From contig OV121090.1 in NCBI GenBank assembly GCA_921293015.1, positions 22,830,304 to 22,894,303 on the forward strand: a stretch of DNA of 64,000 bases. Direction: 5' to 3'. Below, piece after piece: positions 51,291-63,289 of the stretch. The notes under the pieces are model-generated. The model did not search any database, was not told the origin of the DNA, and saw only the letters and a program-made list of their open reading frames with translations. The stretch comes from Phorcus lineatus (taxonomy: Eukaryota > Mollusca > Gastropoda > Trochida > Trochidae). Numbering within the stretch: position 1 is the stretch's first letter; every line of letters starts with the position of its first letter. Both the position numbers and the translations under genes were made by a program.

Positions 51291-54200
51291 ATGCCAGCAA
51301 TTTTGCTGGAGCGGATTCCACTGCCAAGTCTTCAAACATACACTGCCTTCACGGTTATCTTGCTGGCATGTTCGCTCTTCTACAGCCACCAGACTGTTAT
51401 TTCCGCGCCGACGGAGAGTGTTGTGACTGACGATGTGACAATCACAACTGTGCCAGATGGACTGGAAGAGCCAGACCCCGACTCCGAGCTTGGGGTCGAT
51501 TTATGGAACACAACGCTGCCGTACAACTCGTACGAATGGAATTTTCTCTATGTGATGACCACACAGACGTGGTGTGTATGGGTGAGTAGTTCTCTTGCTG
51601 TGAACATAGTATATTGACTGTGATTTTTTTGGTAAAGAATTTAGAAGTATTCTATTTTTTTAAAGTGAATTGTGGTGTTAAAATCAAATAAGCTTGTATC
51701 AAATTATCAGTAGTCATAGTGGTTATTTTGAAAGACTTTGTGTAATGTAGAATGGAGTATCAATGTATGTGACAGTAAGTGTCCTGTTTATAACAGACCC
51801 TGGTGAACACAGCCTACTGCTGCCTGATCCTGCTGGGTAAATGTATCCAGCGTTTGGTGTTTGGAGAACTACGAGTCAGTGAACAACAGGTTAGTGGCTA
51901 TATTTTCCTTCTCTATATAGAATACTTACTCTCCCAACCGAGGCTACACGCCATTTATCTGTTTGTGATCTCCGTTACGAATAGAGCAGTATGTGGGTTA
52001 TATGATAATCCTGCGTAGGAGGTTATTAATTGACAACATAAATTGGTTATGGTAACAAAATATAACACTTTCAATGGTAGGATTACCTGATTCACAACTT
52101 CTATTTTGAGTTTTTGAGAATATGTCCACTCCTTTATCTGGTTGATTGAAGGAATGTGATACACTCCGTGCTGCATGGAAAATTATGCTAATAGTATGGG
52201 CAAAACTCAGAGAGATTAAAGTAGATGTGAATGTAATACAATGAGGATTTGCAAATTTAATTTTAATGCCTGAAAAGAAAAGCACTGATCAGTGATTGAG
52301 TGTTGGAGGGACCCTTTCAAAAATCGAGTTTTAATCACCGTGTATCATGGAACTTTGTGTTGATTTTCATTCATGATCGCAGTACCTGAGGGAAAATTTT
52401 TGATCAGTGATAAAACATTGAAGGGGTCCTTTCGTATGTAGGGCAAACTGACCGAGGTTCGTACACAACCCGAGGTCGCCCAAACTTCGGACACTTTTGA
52501 CTATTAGCTGATGTAATAATACGTGCATTGTCGGCAATTTATTTGTTTTAAAATATGAATTTCTCGATTGTCAATTTGTTTATTTCATTAAATAGACAAT
52601 TGATCGAAGGTAGTATATCTAATCGACTTTTTGCTATAATGTACAAATAATAGATTCATGTAAGGAATTGGCAAAATATTTGTTTCAACGTAAATGTTGA
52701 CTATCAGATTAGGAAATATAGGAAGCGCCAAAACATTTTAAACTGTATCCATAAACAAAGATAAACAACCAAACAGTTATATTGTGCTGAACATTGGTGT
52801 ATATATAAGGGGGATTTTTAAGTAAATGTTGAGATATTGATGATATGTCAAAATGACCTTGCTTCGGACAGTTTTGACCATGGTTCGAACACTTTTTATA
52901 TATTTTACTTATACAGACTTGTAGTGCTGTAATTCAACCAACAAAACTTCTGGAAACATGCAATAACATACGACTAACATATTTCACTAAGTGATAAAAA
53001 TTTTAAAAGCTACGGTTTAGCGAGTACAGCGTTTATGCGTCAAATGCCTCAAAACTGATTGTAACGTCATAATTTTGTAACGACGCATGCGGCAGTTTTG
53101 GGAGAATTCAACATCGGAAAGCATGCTCTGTACAGATGACAAATTAATTCATGTTTCCGAAAAACCTTGATATTATTGTACATAACCTACCCAATGCGTG
53201 TTTTGGAATGTCTGAGACCATTTTGATAAATATTTTTAAGCTAGGGGTGCATGCGAGTAGATCATGTGCAACTGTCCGAAGTTAGGTCAGAACTGTCCGA
53301 ACCTCGGGCAATTTCCTATTGGCAATAAAAAAAACGTTATTTTCGGATAATTTATGAACAATTCTGCATTTTAAGATAGAAATCCAAAATAAATATTACT
53401 TTTTGATAATTTGGTTTGCTCATATTTACATTATTCTAATTATCTTTTATAATGCAGAGTTTCATAACATTTGAATCAATATACTGTCCGAACCTCGGTC
53501 AGTTTGCCCTAAGTGTTACTGTTAATTATCTTGCATTATCGTAGCTCGTGTTGATTTTTTATCATGAATGCAGCACCTGAAAGAAGTTCTGATAACTGGA
53601 GGATTCCTTTCTTATTTGAGTGTTAATTACCTAGTGTCATTGAAGCTTGTGTTGATTGCAGCACCTGAAGGACAAGTTCTGGAACTTTGTGTTCTACAAG
53701 TTCATCTTCGTCTTCGGGGTGATGAATGTTCAGACCATGGAGGAGGTGGTGTTGTGGGTGGCGTGGTTCTCCGTCCTCGGCTTCTTCCACCTCCTCACAC
53801 AGCTCTGTAAGGACAGGTTCGAATATGTGAGTGTCTCTGACAAATCTTTCCATTATGATGATCTTGAGTGCCATGTTAGAAGTCAGATATCGGATAATGA
53901 GTAGAATGGTGAGAACTCCTTTATTTTGAGAATGGAGCTCCTTGTGTTGCTGTCAAGCAATGTGGATTTTAGTACATTTTTATATATACATTGCTTATGA
54001 ATTGGGTGGACAACTTTTTAAAATCTTGAGCGTTATTATTAAAGTTTGTCACTTGTAGCAAAGAATGATGGTGTTTTGCAATATTTCAAATTAAATCATA
54101 ATCAAATCATAATTGCCATAATGATGCAATCCCCTAATCTTATCTGTAGCTTATTTTTTTAAATAAAATTTTCAATCATACTTTGATCAAAGCTTTAGTC

Positions 54201-57200
54201 ACATTAAGGACTTGAAAGAACTTGCTTATGAAGTAGAATAAAATAAATTTACATTCTAACATTTCAACATTTGTTTGTACCATTGACATTGTGTTGCAGC
54301 TGTCGTTTTCCCCGACAACAGGTCGAGGTTCACATGCGAAGCTACTGAGTCTTCTGTGGGTTATCCTAGGTTCGTGTGCAGGGCTTCTCCTTGTCTGTGT
54401 GTACGTGGGTCTCCAGGTCGGCATAACCTTCCTCGCCTTCATGGCTGCTGAGGTACAGTTAATTCAGATCTTTAAATTACTCTTTTGTTTAGCTCATCGG
54501 GATTGAAACCTTGACCTCATTTTCAAGGTCATTACAAGATTTGACCAGTTTTTTAAATGTTTAAATTGTATCCATTTTTGTGTGTGTGTGTCTTTGATTG
54601 AAACCTACATGTATTTGACAGCATTATGTGTTTTTTATGTATTCAAGTAACACAATGAGGATAAATAGAGAATCTCATCCAAGTGTCTTCTGATATCAAA
54701 TATATCAACACGAGTTGATAAAAGTTACAAATATCCAAGGCTTGCCGAGGATATTTTACTTCTATCAACAAGTGTTGATATATTTGATATCAGAAGACAC
54801 GATGGTGAGATTCTATTTATCACCCAAAATCATTTTTCATTTCGATTTCGTGAAAAATGTGTATTTCTGAACACTGCACCACTCTTAGACTCTCAGTGGA
54901 GTGATATCATAGCATTGTGACGTCATCATTTTTATGATGTCATATCATTGTTATGTCATTACTTGATGATGTAAAACAATAGTGATGTCATGAACTTGAC
55001 TGTAATAGGGCATTGTTCAAAATCTACTGTCTCTCCTAGAAGATATCGCTTGATCTTCCTCAAGTGATATCTCCTGTGGAACACAGTTTTGAATGATAAT
55101 AACAAATAAATCAAACATGAAAAGCTCTCTACTCTGTAGATACTCTGATGCGTGTCAATCAGGAAATTTCTTGATTGCGATGGGGGACTTGGTCATGTTT
55201 CTGACATACACTTGTTCTTGAAATTAATTTGAGTTCAAAATGTAAACAAAAATCTTTCTCATTGTCTGTTCCAGTGTCTTCTTCTTGGTATACGAGCACT
55301 GTATGTTGTAACAAGGTGAGGAGAAGTTTATGATGATAACAAGGACTCACTTCTGATTAAGTTGTCATTAACAGTGAATGAACAAATTAATGTTATGTCA
55401 AGGCAAGTGACAAACGTACATAACTTCATGCCTAAACCCAAATCATTACCTTTATGACTCCTGATTATCAAATGGTCCAATCACTACTTGCCATCATTGC
55501 AATCAAATTGAACATTGGTAACCTTTCTATTAAGATATGCAAAGAATATCTTAACTTATAGCCATGGAGAGTTGCATGGTTGTATTGTAGTGAACACATT
55601 CATGATAAGTTTCAAACATTTCATTGTCAGCTTATAGATGTCAGTTGAGAAACTAAAACAGCAGATAAGTAAATAATTTTTGCTTTGTCCTCTTCATTTA
55701 GACTTTGAGAGTTACGTATGATCTGATTGCAGGTACGTAATTCACCTGTGGGACATGAGCAAGGAGGGTGTGTGGGAGAACAGGTCCGTCTACATATACT
55801 ACGCAGAACTCGTCTTCGAACTCGCCGCTCTCTCCATCGACTTCTGTCATCATCTGCACATGCTGGTGAGTGCTTCTCTGTCTACCTAGCACTTTTGACG
55901 GGGTCAGTGCCTTATGGGTGATGCTTTTGAAGAAATTGCTTTTAAAGGATATCCTTTTGGATCGTTGGCTTTTGATCAATTAATTGTAGATCATTGACTT
56001 TTGGGAGATTGCCATCGTGTGATTGTCATAAGAAACACTGCCTTTGGATGACTGTCTTTTCAACGCTTTTTACTTTCGGTTTATTGTTTTTTTGGTCATT
56101 GTCTTTCGTGTCACAGCCTTTGTTCCCATGGTTCAAGTTCTTCTTAATCATATAATTTGTTTTTCATAAACAATAGATTTTATAGCAGGGTTGAAAGCTG
56201 GTAAGAAGTAAATACTATTTATGTGTGTGTGGGTGTGGGTGTGTTCTGCATTATTAACTTTCAAAGATGAGATAACCTTGGCAATGTGGTTGGTTCTCAG
56301 GGTTTGTCTTTAGAAATACACAAATCCAAATATCAGTTATGAAGGAAATTGTTACTGGGAGGCAAGTGAAAGTTTCATGTATTTGTGCATGTTGCAGCTG
56401 TGGAGTAACATCTTCCTCAGTATGGCCAGCCTGGTGATCTGCATGCAGCTCCGATACCTCTTCTACGAGTTCCAGCGACGCGTCAAGCGCCACAAGAACT
56501 ATCTCAGAGTAGTCAAAAACATGGAAGCAAGGTCAGTATGATATCAAGCTGGAAAATGAAATTCTCCTTATCCTGGCTTCAAATGATTCCCACGCTAAGA
56601 TCAAATATTTTTCAAGTGGCGCTTAACAAATACTCACTCGCTCAAATGTTTATCTGCTAAACTTTAAGATGGTTAAAGTGATTTGTCGTGTCATCTGTTA
56701 CAAGGGTTCATAGTGATTTGTTAATTCTAATCTCATGTGGGATTGTTAAAAAGATATGGTTTGGGGAGGGTGGGGGGTTTGCAAATTAAAAAAAAAACCC
56801 TGCCCCCTAAGAGGTTATGAGGTTTGATGTCAAGGTGCTGTGTTTCAGGTTCCCCATGGCGACACAGGAGGATCTGGAGCAGAACGCAGACGACTGTGCA
56901 ATATGTTGGGAGAAGATGGACTCTGCCAGGAAGCTCCCTTGCGGTCATCTTTTTCATAAGTAAGTCTTCTTTGGCAGGTTCTCTTCTCATTCAGAGCTGA
57001 ATGTTCTTATATTCTACTCTATATCAGCCCTAGGACTTTTCATTAGGAAAATTTGTACTTATTTTACCCAACAAATTGCTTTTTCTCTTTGATTTTTTTT
57101 TTCATATGGCCTGTCTAAAATACTGCAATAATATAGTTAGAGATGTAAACTTGTAAATAATGATCTATCTATTGAGTTACCCACTGTTAAAACATTAACA

Positions 57201-60200
57201 TGAAAATTATTCCAAATATATTCCAAACTTTTGGTCCAGTTTATTAAAACTTTTAAGTGATTCAGGATCAAACTTACTTTAGCTCGTATGATATTCAATA
57301 ATCAACTCATTATCACTTTACTCAATATCGGTTAATTACTGGTGAGGTCAGTGAATATGTACTGGCTAGATTGTCCAAGTGATGTCCATAACTGTTTGTC
57401 TACAGTTCCTGTCTGAGATCATGGCTTGAGCAAGACACATCTTGCCCCACATGTCGAATGTCACTCAACGACGGCCAGACAGAGACTCAAAATGTGCCAC
57501 AAGGTGGTCCTGCTGAAGCAGGGAATGCTGGGACACCGGCTACTCCACCTGGGAACCAAGCCACAACAAATCACTTCTTCCACTTTGACGGTCAGTTATT
57601 TACTTGTCACAATGATTTCCGCCACAACAGGTCAAATTCCTGAGGTGTTTGAAAATTTGACTTATCAATTAAAAATTTATAAGTTATGGTATATAAAGTT
57701 CAAAGTGTAATGCCACAATATGAAGGTTCTTTATCCTTAGAACAATGAAATAACCTTATATGATGGCCCTCATAGATGATTAAAGTATGTATTGTGTGCA
57801 GGTTCACGTTACGTGAGCTGGCTGCCGAGCTTCTCCGTGGAGGTGACCCACACAAACCTCATCCCAGGACAGCAGCAGCAGCAACAACAGGCTCGCATGC
57901 AGACCTCACAGCTCGACAACATGGTAAACTGTCATCTAGAATCTTTCTCAATGTATAACTCATGAAGTAACATTTCATCAGGCCAGGCTTGTACAATCAC
58001 CTGACTGCCCTGACTGGATTTGCCTTCTGGTTAATTATAGCTAATTAAAGCATGATGATGCTTATCAGTTTACATTTCCAGTTACTGCCAATGTTGCTCA
58101 ATTCCTGGCCTTTCATTGGATGCTATATACAAGGCATATCCAGCGAAGGCAGATAGGCGATTGTCAAGTCCTATGTAAACCCTGAGAGAACAAGATGTGT
58201 CAATATTTTTAATTTCCTCCTTTTAGATTTCAAATCCATCTGCTTTGAACATCTTGCCTGAAAGATTTCTTTAAAGTGTTCTGGCTGAAATTGTAGACTT
58301 TAGGATCTTTTCAGTTTTTAGGATATTTCTCATGCATAATTTGTTAATGCCAGAATATTCTGATAGGCAGGATGACAGGGGTGAGAACAAGGGTAATAGG
58401 GTATTCTCCATATTTTGGATACCAGCTCATCCCAGCATTATAGCTGTGGGGTTGTAATTCTCTACGTCGGTTCTCTACAACTGTTGAGTAATAAAATGAT
58501 AAAATGGATTCAGTAAGTGAATGTTATGTTTGACGTGTCTCTCAATTATACAGGCTCGACAAGTACAGGCTGTTTTTCCTCACATGCCTCTGACGACCAT
58601 CATGGACGACCTGGCACTGACGCGCTCCCCAAACCTGACGGTAGACAACATCCTTGAGGGCAGGCTTCTTGCACCACCAGTGAGTCCTTGCAGTCTCACT
58701 TGTTTTCAATCTTTTGTAGTTATGACAATATTTCATGCTACCGAGGACTTCATCTTTTCTGTAATGTGACATTAGATTTTTCTTTTTTGGCAGTAAATAC
58801 GATTTTACCACAGGGGCTAAGGTCATTAAACAGCCCCCGTCGGCCCCTTAAACAAAAGAAGTTTTGAGATGCCACCTGGTTGAAACACCTCCATAGCTAC
58901 ACAGTACAGAAAGGGGCGACGCTCCACCATACACCCTTGCCTTCATGGATAATCGCTACCCTTCAGGACATGCAATCTAAAAACATTTGTATCAACATAT
59001 CCTTGAATGTTTAACCTTTTGATATCAACTAATGGAACCTACAAAGTATGCACTGTCTTTTCTGCAAATCGACTGAAGGGCAATTTCAATGTTTAAAGTA
59101 TCAATCTTGGCACAAATGGAGATTTTGGAGGTGTGGCTGAAGTAACCACTCTGATTGGTGTGCACTCAACAAAGTTTAAATATTTCATGAAAGAAATGTG
59201 GAAATATTTGTTCAAATGTTGCCTCAGGGATGTGATTTTGAAATGATGTCGTTTATTCTTACATCATATTTCACAGTAGGTTAGAAATTATGAGGATACT
59301 GTGCCTTGTAATTCTTGTAAAAGTTAAATCAAAAACAATCTGTTTGCTAAATACTACATTTCAATTGTGCATTTTGCTTAATGACCCAGGGCCTTGTGGA
59401 TTTTACCACTATTGCAACAAATATATTGTAGGCTTATCAAATGAATCATCATGAATGATATGAACGAATTTGTTGCTTTCGTTGTAGACACCGGTGCTGG
59501 CGAGTCGGCAGAGTCCTGACGCAGAGAGTGACGCTGAGAACATGCAGGTACCGTTCTCTACACATACTCAATTGAATATACAGTAGTATCACAACTTGTT
59601 ATGCACTCTTAGATCATCAGGCTTGAGGACCCTGGGTGCATGGCAAGGCCTCCAGCACCCTTTATCCAACCAAACTCTTTGCTTTTTTAACACCTTTTTA
59701 ATAAAATACTGGCTTTGCAAAGCTGAAATAGAGTGTACAAGCACCATCCTTGTAACTTAACTAAACATGTGAGTTAATGGGCTATGAGTTATGCCATAAA
59801 AACAATATCTTCGTCTTCTTTTTCACAATGAAATACTCAAGAAGCTTAAATCTTTTTTTATTACCTCTAGGCCAATGGGAATTAGTATAAGTTTGCAACG
59901 ACTTTCAAGTATTGGCATAGCAATGATTTTAACTCATTTGTTTTTTGATCATATTATCCTTTATGTTTGTCAAAACTCAATATGGGATCTTCTCAAATGA
60001 ATGATTTTGATTATTTCTTTGAAACACAGATAGCTGTCCCACACACAGAGTTGCCACCTGAGGTTGCTGGGACAAGGATTTCATTGTCCCAACCTCATCA
60101 TTCATGGGGAGATAACCCTCAAACTGCTCACCAGGGGCCATTGTTAGCTCAAGCCACACCAGTAGTGGATAGTAGGGGTGATTACAGACTGAGGTAAATG

Positions 60201-61521
60201 GATTACTTTTTGTAACTGAAGTCATAAAATCAAGAGCCATTCGAGTCTTTTTCCAAGCATAGGCAAAGCAACCGTGATCAGTGCATTTAGAACGCAACAT
60301 CATAGGCAGACTGTGACGTCTAATCATTGATTTTGGCTTGACATCATAGTGAAAAGTGATATTTTTCCCATAGGGCATCTTATTTGAAATATAAAGTTGT
60401 TGGATTGCCATCATATTCCATGATATGAAATATAGTCATATGGTAATGAGAATGGTACAGTGTGTGAATTTCAAATTTCTGATTTCAGTGAAGATCTACC
60501 TTCACCGTTAGGAGGAAGATTTTCCAAATCTGCATCGGAGAGAATGTCGATGCTTCAACAGAGGAAGTCGAGTATGGTGGAACAAGCTAGAAGGTAATTA
60601 ACTGAACAGTTCGTAGATCTTAGAGTGGGGGTTATTGCAGGGTTATTCAACTAGTGTTGTATCATTGCACATATGATGTCACAATAGTGCGTAGCATCGC
60701 CATCACTATGGCGGCAGAGGCAAAAATATTTTAGATTCAGCACACTGTCTTCTATTATGCTTTATATTTGTATATAAGTAATAAACAGGATACCAAACTT
60801 CCTACCATTTAATACTATAAATCTATTAGTACTATAATACTTGTGAATGATAAAGTTAAACCAACTTACCTTTACTCATGTAATTAAAATAGTGTTAAAT
60901 GGAAGGTTGTTTTGTATCCTCTTTTTATCTATTTGCAAGGCTCATAAAACTACAAGAATGCCTTCTAACATTGCTAAAGGCTTGTAAAAGATATCTATAG
61001 CATTGAGAGGTTTGGCCTTATTCCAAACTGGGGACTTCCTATATTAATTGATTCTTAAACTGGTTATTTAATGTCCATACATGGCAAATCCAGAAATGGC
61101 AAGCAAGGTATTGTAGCAGGCTTACCAATAAATATTCTCTTATAGAGCAGGACATTTCAAATATCACTCACAAAGCTTTTTTGTAACAATAATTTCTTAA
61201 TCTGTGTTTTCATTATAAACATTACCAGGGAACACTGATGTCAATCAAGAGGGTGGGGTTTTGTTGAAGATTCAAAGATCTTTGATGAAGATTATATGTA
61301 AAAATAATTTGGATAACTTGTATAAATCATGAAAATTTCTCCTTAATTGCAGGAAGTATCTGCAGAAAGAGAGAGAAGACAATGATGAAGGGGGAGAGGG
61401 AAAGAGGACAGAGACGGGGGGACATGATGTACGGTCCCGACAGAGAGAGGTGGTGTTCCAGGCGGTGCAGCGCCGCCTCCACCACACACAACACACACCG
61501 TCCGCGTCAGAAGACAGCTGA
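51291..61521 (+). CDS. AMFR: E3 ubiquitin-protein ligase AMFR (gp78)
   Basis: Multi-pass ER-membrane RING ligase that ubiquitinates ERAD substrates with UBE2G2 and recruits p97/VCP. Coding exons: 51291-51581, 51797-51889, 53662-53826, 54300-54452, 55275-55315, 55733-55865, 56398-56531, 56849-56959, 57406-57590, 57802-57923, 58554-58679, 59488-59547, 60030-60193, 60489-60593, 61353-61521. Phases agree and the total is 683 codons plus stop (human 643). Hydrophobic segments fill about residues 15-310. The RING-H2 is C353/C356, C368/H370, H373/C376, C387/C390, with KLPCGHLFHNSCLRSWLEQD. The CUE domain (about 475-515) has VFPHMPLTTIMDDLALT. A UBE2G2-binding-like helix, SASERMSMLQQRKSSMVEQ, begins at residue 607. 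The end has a VIM-like R-x5-A-V-x2-R (659-669), where the usual form is A-A. The start is the first ATG after the acceptor at 51283, giving an MPAILLERIPLPSL N-terminus like the vertebrate one. Confidence 0.95.
52240..53690. repeat. Tandem duplication of the AMFR coding-exon-3 3' splice site
   Basis: Units of roughly 110-130 bases recur. Each runs from GGAGG-ACCCTTTC-like sequence through TGTTAATTA- and GTGTTGATT-like sequence to GCAG|YACCTGA. The acceptor cores lie near 52391-52394, at 53573 and at 53661, the last being the real exon start. A degraded partial unit precedes them near 52265-52290. The 1.07-kb TA-flanked element interrupts the middle unit. Only the last unit continues into the true exon. 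Confidence 0.8.
52441..53509. mobile_element. TA-flanked non-autonomous DNA transposon (1.07 kb)
   Basis: Its terminal inverted repeats are at least 21 bp and perfect, beginning GGGCAAACTGACCGAGG. TA at 52439-52440 and 53510-53511 is the target duplication. Subterminal blocks around TTCGGACAGTTTTGAC repeat in both orientations. No ORF above background was seen, so it is a non-autonomous, Tc1/mariner-like or similar TA-targeting element. It lies in the AMFR intron between coding exons 2 and 3. Confidence 0.8.
54660..54821. repeat. Near-perfect 162-bp palindrome (fold-back MITE)
   Basis: GATAAATAGAGAATCTC at the left is complemented by GAGATTCTATTTATC at the right. Pairing continues almost without break through CTTCTGATATCAAATATATCAACAC to a centre around GGCTTGCC, giving arms of about 80 bases with little or no loop. 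It lies in an AMFR intron. The transcript would fold into a long hairpin. Smaller palindromes with GATATC and TTGA motifs follow at about 55042-55076. Confidence 0.8.
56592..56644 (+). mobile_element. SINE 3'-end fragment
   Basis: GCTAAGATCAAATATTTTTC is followed by AAGTGGCGCTTAACAAATACTCACTCGCTC, a diverged copy of the (G/A)TGCGGCGTTAAACAA-ACTCACTC SINE tail. It lies in an AMFR intron. Confidence 0.5.
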
Positions 61522-61586
61522 TGTGCCCCGCTGTCCCCTCTTCAGTCTTACAAGCCAACTATTATAGACTCTTAATCCAAGCTTGT

Positions 61587-61696
61587 CAGGACCGTATCTT
61601 TGAAGCCAACTTAGTGCTCTGATAGTCGCAAGTACCTTACATTATCATAGGTAATTACTATCTGAGCACTAAGAGAGCTTCGAAAATGTGATCCTG
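61587..61696. repeat. Imperfect hairpin in the AMFR 3' UTR
   Basis: The left arm CAGGACCGTATCTTTGAAGC...CTTAGTGCTC-TGATAGT pairs with the right arm ACTATCTGAGCACTAAG...GCTTCGAAAATGTGATCCTG. This gives arms of about 45 bases with a few mismatches and a loop of about 20. It begins 66 bases after the stop codon. It is likely a small palindromic repeat captured by the UTR. Confidence 0.65.
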
Positions 61697-62350
61697 CTCT
61701 TTTAGACGCTAATCCACAATTGATTATCCCATGAAGTTATTGTTAATGTTGAATCTAAAATGTGAATTATGAAACACATTGAATTAAATTGGAGGTAATT
61801 TTGACCATGAATTTAAAAAATTAGTTTTTTTTAATATTGCTTAGTGATTAAGCTTTCTCAAACCAAGTTTCTCATCACTGCAGTGAGATATCACTTATGT
61901 TTAGCAGTCAGCATTTATGTCTGTCCTTCAGGCCCAGCGTTGTTAATTTCATAACTGTGAAACTAATTGTTTGTATGTTGGAGAACATGGCACATGTAGT
62001 CCACGTGATGTGTAGATAAACGTGATGACAATATAAGTTCCTCATTTGCATTATTTATGCAATATTGCAAGGTTTTCCTCACAATTTAGGTCTGCTTGTA
62101 ACTCTGACACCATTTGCTTCTGTGTTCCAAAACTTGATCAAAGACCTTGTAATCATTTTGATATGAAGATATTTTTTTTCTTACATGAAGCTGATGCATT
62201 CTCTCTCAACTGAGGTAGCTCAATTATGAATTCCTGTACAACCCTTGTCCAAATCAACTGTTTCTGGGTCTAGAAATGTAGAAGTCTGATCAGATGCAAT
62301 CAAAGTTTGTTGTGCAATCAGCCAGGTCTTCGAAAAGGTATCATTCAAAA

Positions 62351-62438
62351 CACCTCAGCTATTTCAGTATGCCACCTCAGCTATTTCAGTATGCCACCTC
62401 AGCTATTTCAGTATGCCACCTCAGCTATTTCAGTATGC
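62351..62438. repeat. 22-bp tandem repeat, four copies
   Basis: CACCTCAGCTATTTCAGTAT plus GC repeats four times in a row, perfectly. The period is not a multiple of three and lies in the AMFR 3' UTR, so the open frame crossing it is not a real protein. Confidence 0.9.
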
Positions 62439-63289
62439 TTTCGAAAAGCTTATTAAAAAAAAAAATATATGCACTCTGCACATCTGTAGACAGTACATTC
62501 CCCTTATCTATCAACTCTGTCACTGCATGGGTCTGTGTGACAACAAATATGTTATCCATGCCTGTGGTGTTTTCATTGGTTGAAATAGTGCAAGGTAGCG
62601 TATATTGCAATGTTCTGCCACTAGGGGAAGCTCAAGACGAACACGTATTAGAACAGGTCGTATAGGAATTAACTAGGGAGCTATATCTGTGGGGAGAGAA
62701 TGAACCTGGTGTAAAGCTTGTTACATTATAGTTCCACTTTTAACTCCTACGCCAATTTCTTGTATGTTACATAACTTGACCCCCAGTAGTCGTTATGATT
62801 TGAAGGTGTATTTCATTATGTTATTTGCGTTAATTAACATGTCACAAAGTTGATGACATCATCAGTGAAGTAGCAAGGGAAAGTAATTTTGTTGTCTCTC
62901 ACTGCAGTGATGAAAACATTGTTCACTATTAAGGAAATATCCTAATAATATTAACACAAATATGTGTCCTTTTTAAATAGTGGTCGTTTTGCAGTTCATT
63001 GTATTTCTAATACCATGCAAAATATTTTTCTGGCACTTGTGGTCAGGAATTTTCAGCATATGTGATATTTTGTTGCTTTTATTTCAATATATAATGATTG
63101 AATGTGTCTTAAATTGTTATGGATGATGTTGTTTGTTTCATGTAAATTCATGTGTAAAACTTAACATTAAAAGTATAAGAGGAATGAATTCATTGCATGC
63201 ATTTAAAAAAAATTGTCAACCATTGTTTTGTTTAGATAATCTCACATTGAGTTGATTGTGCAATAAATGGATTCAGGCCTCAACATAAT

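Larger units (their letters stand above)
61522..63285 (+). other. AMFR 3' UTR
   Basis: Non-coding sequence after the TGA. The clearest poly(A) signal is AATAAA at 63262-63267, giving a 3' UTR of about 1.75 kb. It contains a long hairpin close to the stop and a 22-bp tandem repeat, both listed separately. Confidence 0.5.

Noticed and set aside
53568-53810. Alternative AMFR coding start upstream of exon 3
   Set aside because: This frame is out of register with the conserved HLKDKFWNF frame. It reflects the duplicated acceptor, not a real start.
56221-56245. GT-rich microsatellite
   Set aside because: Ordinary short simple repeat in an AMFR intron.
62294-62665. 123-codon frame in the AMFR 3' UTR
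   Set aside because: Its repetitive core is the 22-bp tandem repeat, whose period is not a multiple of three, and it lies beyond the AMFR stop.
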